Shown: positions 6,184 through 6,240 of the stretch, piece by piece
Layout of the letters: the number at the start of each line of letters is the position of its first letter
How positions within the stretch are numbered: the first letter of the stretch is position 1
Notes under the pieces: model-generated
The model's database searches: none
Seen by the model: the letters and a program-made list of their open reading frames with translations, nothing else
What the model was told of the DNA's origin: nothing
Position numbers and translations under genes: made by a program
Source of the DNA: Bacillota bacterium
Lineage (GTDB): Bacteria > Bacillota > Clostridia > Lachnospirales > Lachnospiraceae
NCBI GenBank assembly: GCA_023419655.1
Contig: JAEZXP010000238.1
Coordinates: 1-6,240 of the forward strand
Length of the DNA: 6,240 nucleotides
Direction of reading: 5' to 3'

Positions 6184-6240
6184 TTATCGAGGTTTGAGCT
6201 ATATAATTTATGACGAAAACATAGTATAATGGCCTTACAG

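Noticed and set aside
6229..6240. Start of a plus-strand gene at the right edge (ATG at 6229)
   Set aside because: No ribosome binding site precedes it, the ATG overlaps a TATAAT, and only four codons are visible.

Overview
The window looks like chromosomal DNA from a Clostridia-type Firmicute, possibly Lachnospiraceae-like. This rests on moderate GC content, strong GGAGG-type ribosome binding sites, short intergenic gaps and protein sequences typical of that group. The genus cannot be fixed from the sequence alone.

Layout: on the plus strand, a two-domain SGNH/GDSL esterase resembling carbohydrate esterase family 2 (31-1143) is followed after a 38-base gap by uridine kinase (1182-1802). An 81-base gap then leads to an MntR/DtxR-type metal-dependent repressor (1884-2345). 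That gene ends only 3 bases from the 3' end of feoB, which lies on the minus strand (2349-4463) behind feoA (4512-4736). Next to the left-facing feoA start is a roughly 200-base intergenic stretch with two palindromes, a probable rho-independent terminator and a possible 31-codon ORF. Beyond it is a minus-strand P-loop ATPase of an uncharacterised family (4942-6018). The last 220 bases hold that gene's upstream region and three tandem repeats that look like the end of an insertion sequence lying mostly to the right.

How the parts may work together: FeoA and FeoB form a ferrous iron uptake system, and the neighbouring repressor senses Mn(II) or Fe(II), so the centre of the window is a metal homeostasis locus. 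The repressor keeps all six MntR-type ligand positions, which makes manganese sensing as likely as iron sensing despite the neighbour. The esterase and uridine kinase are probably co-transcribed, and the link between them is not obvious.

Points most worth a second look: a perfect 13-bp inverted repeat whose right arm contains the repressor's start codon; the tail-to-tail repressor/feoB arrangement with no visible terminator; the ATPase, which reads as a tandem duplication whose second copy has lost its P-loop; and overlapping signals in front of feoA (palindromes, an anti-Shine-Dalgarno heptamer and a small ORF in the terminator). No wholly new multi-gene system is evident. The main genes belong to recognisable families.
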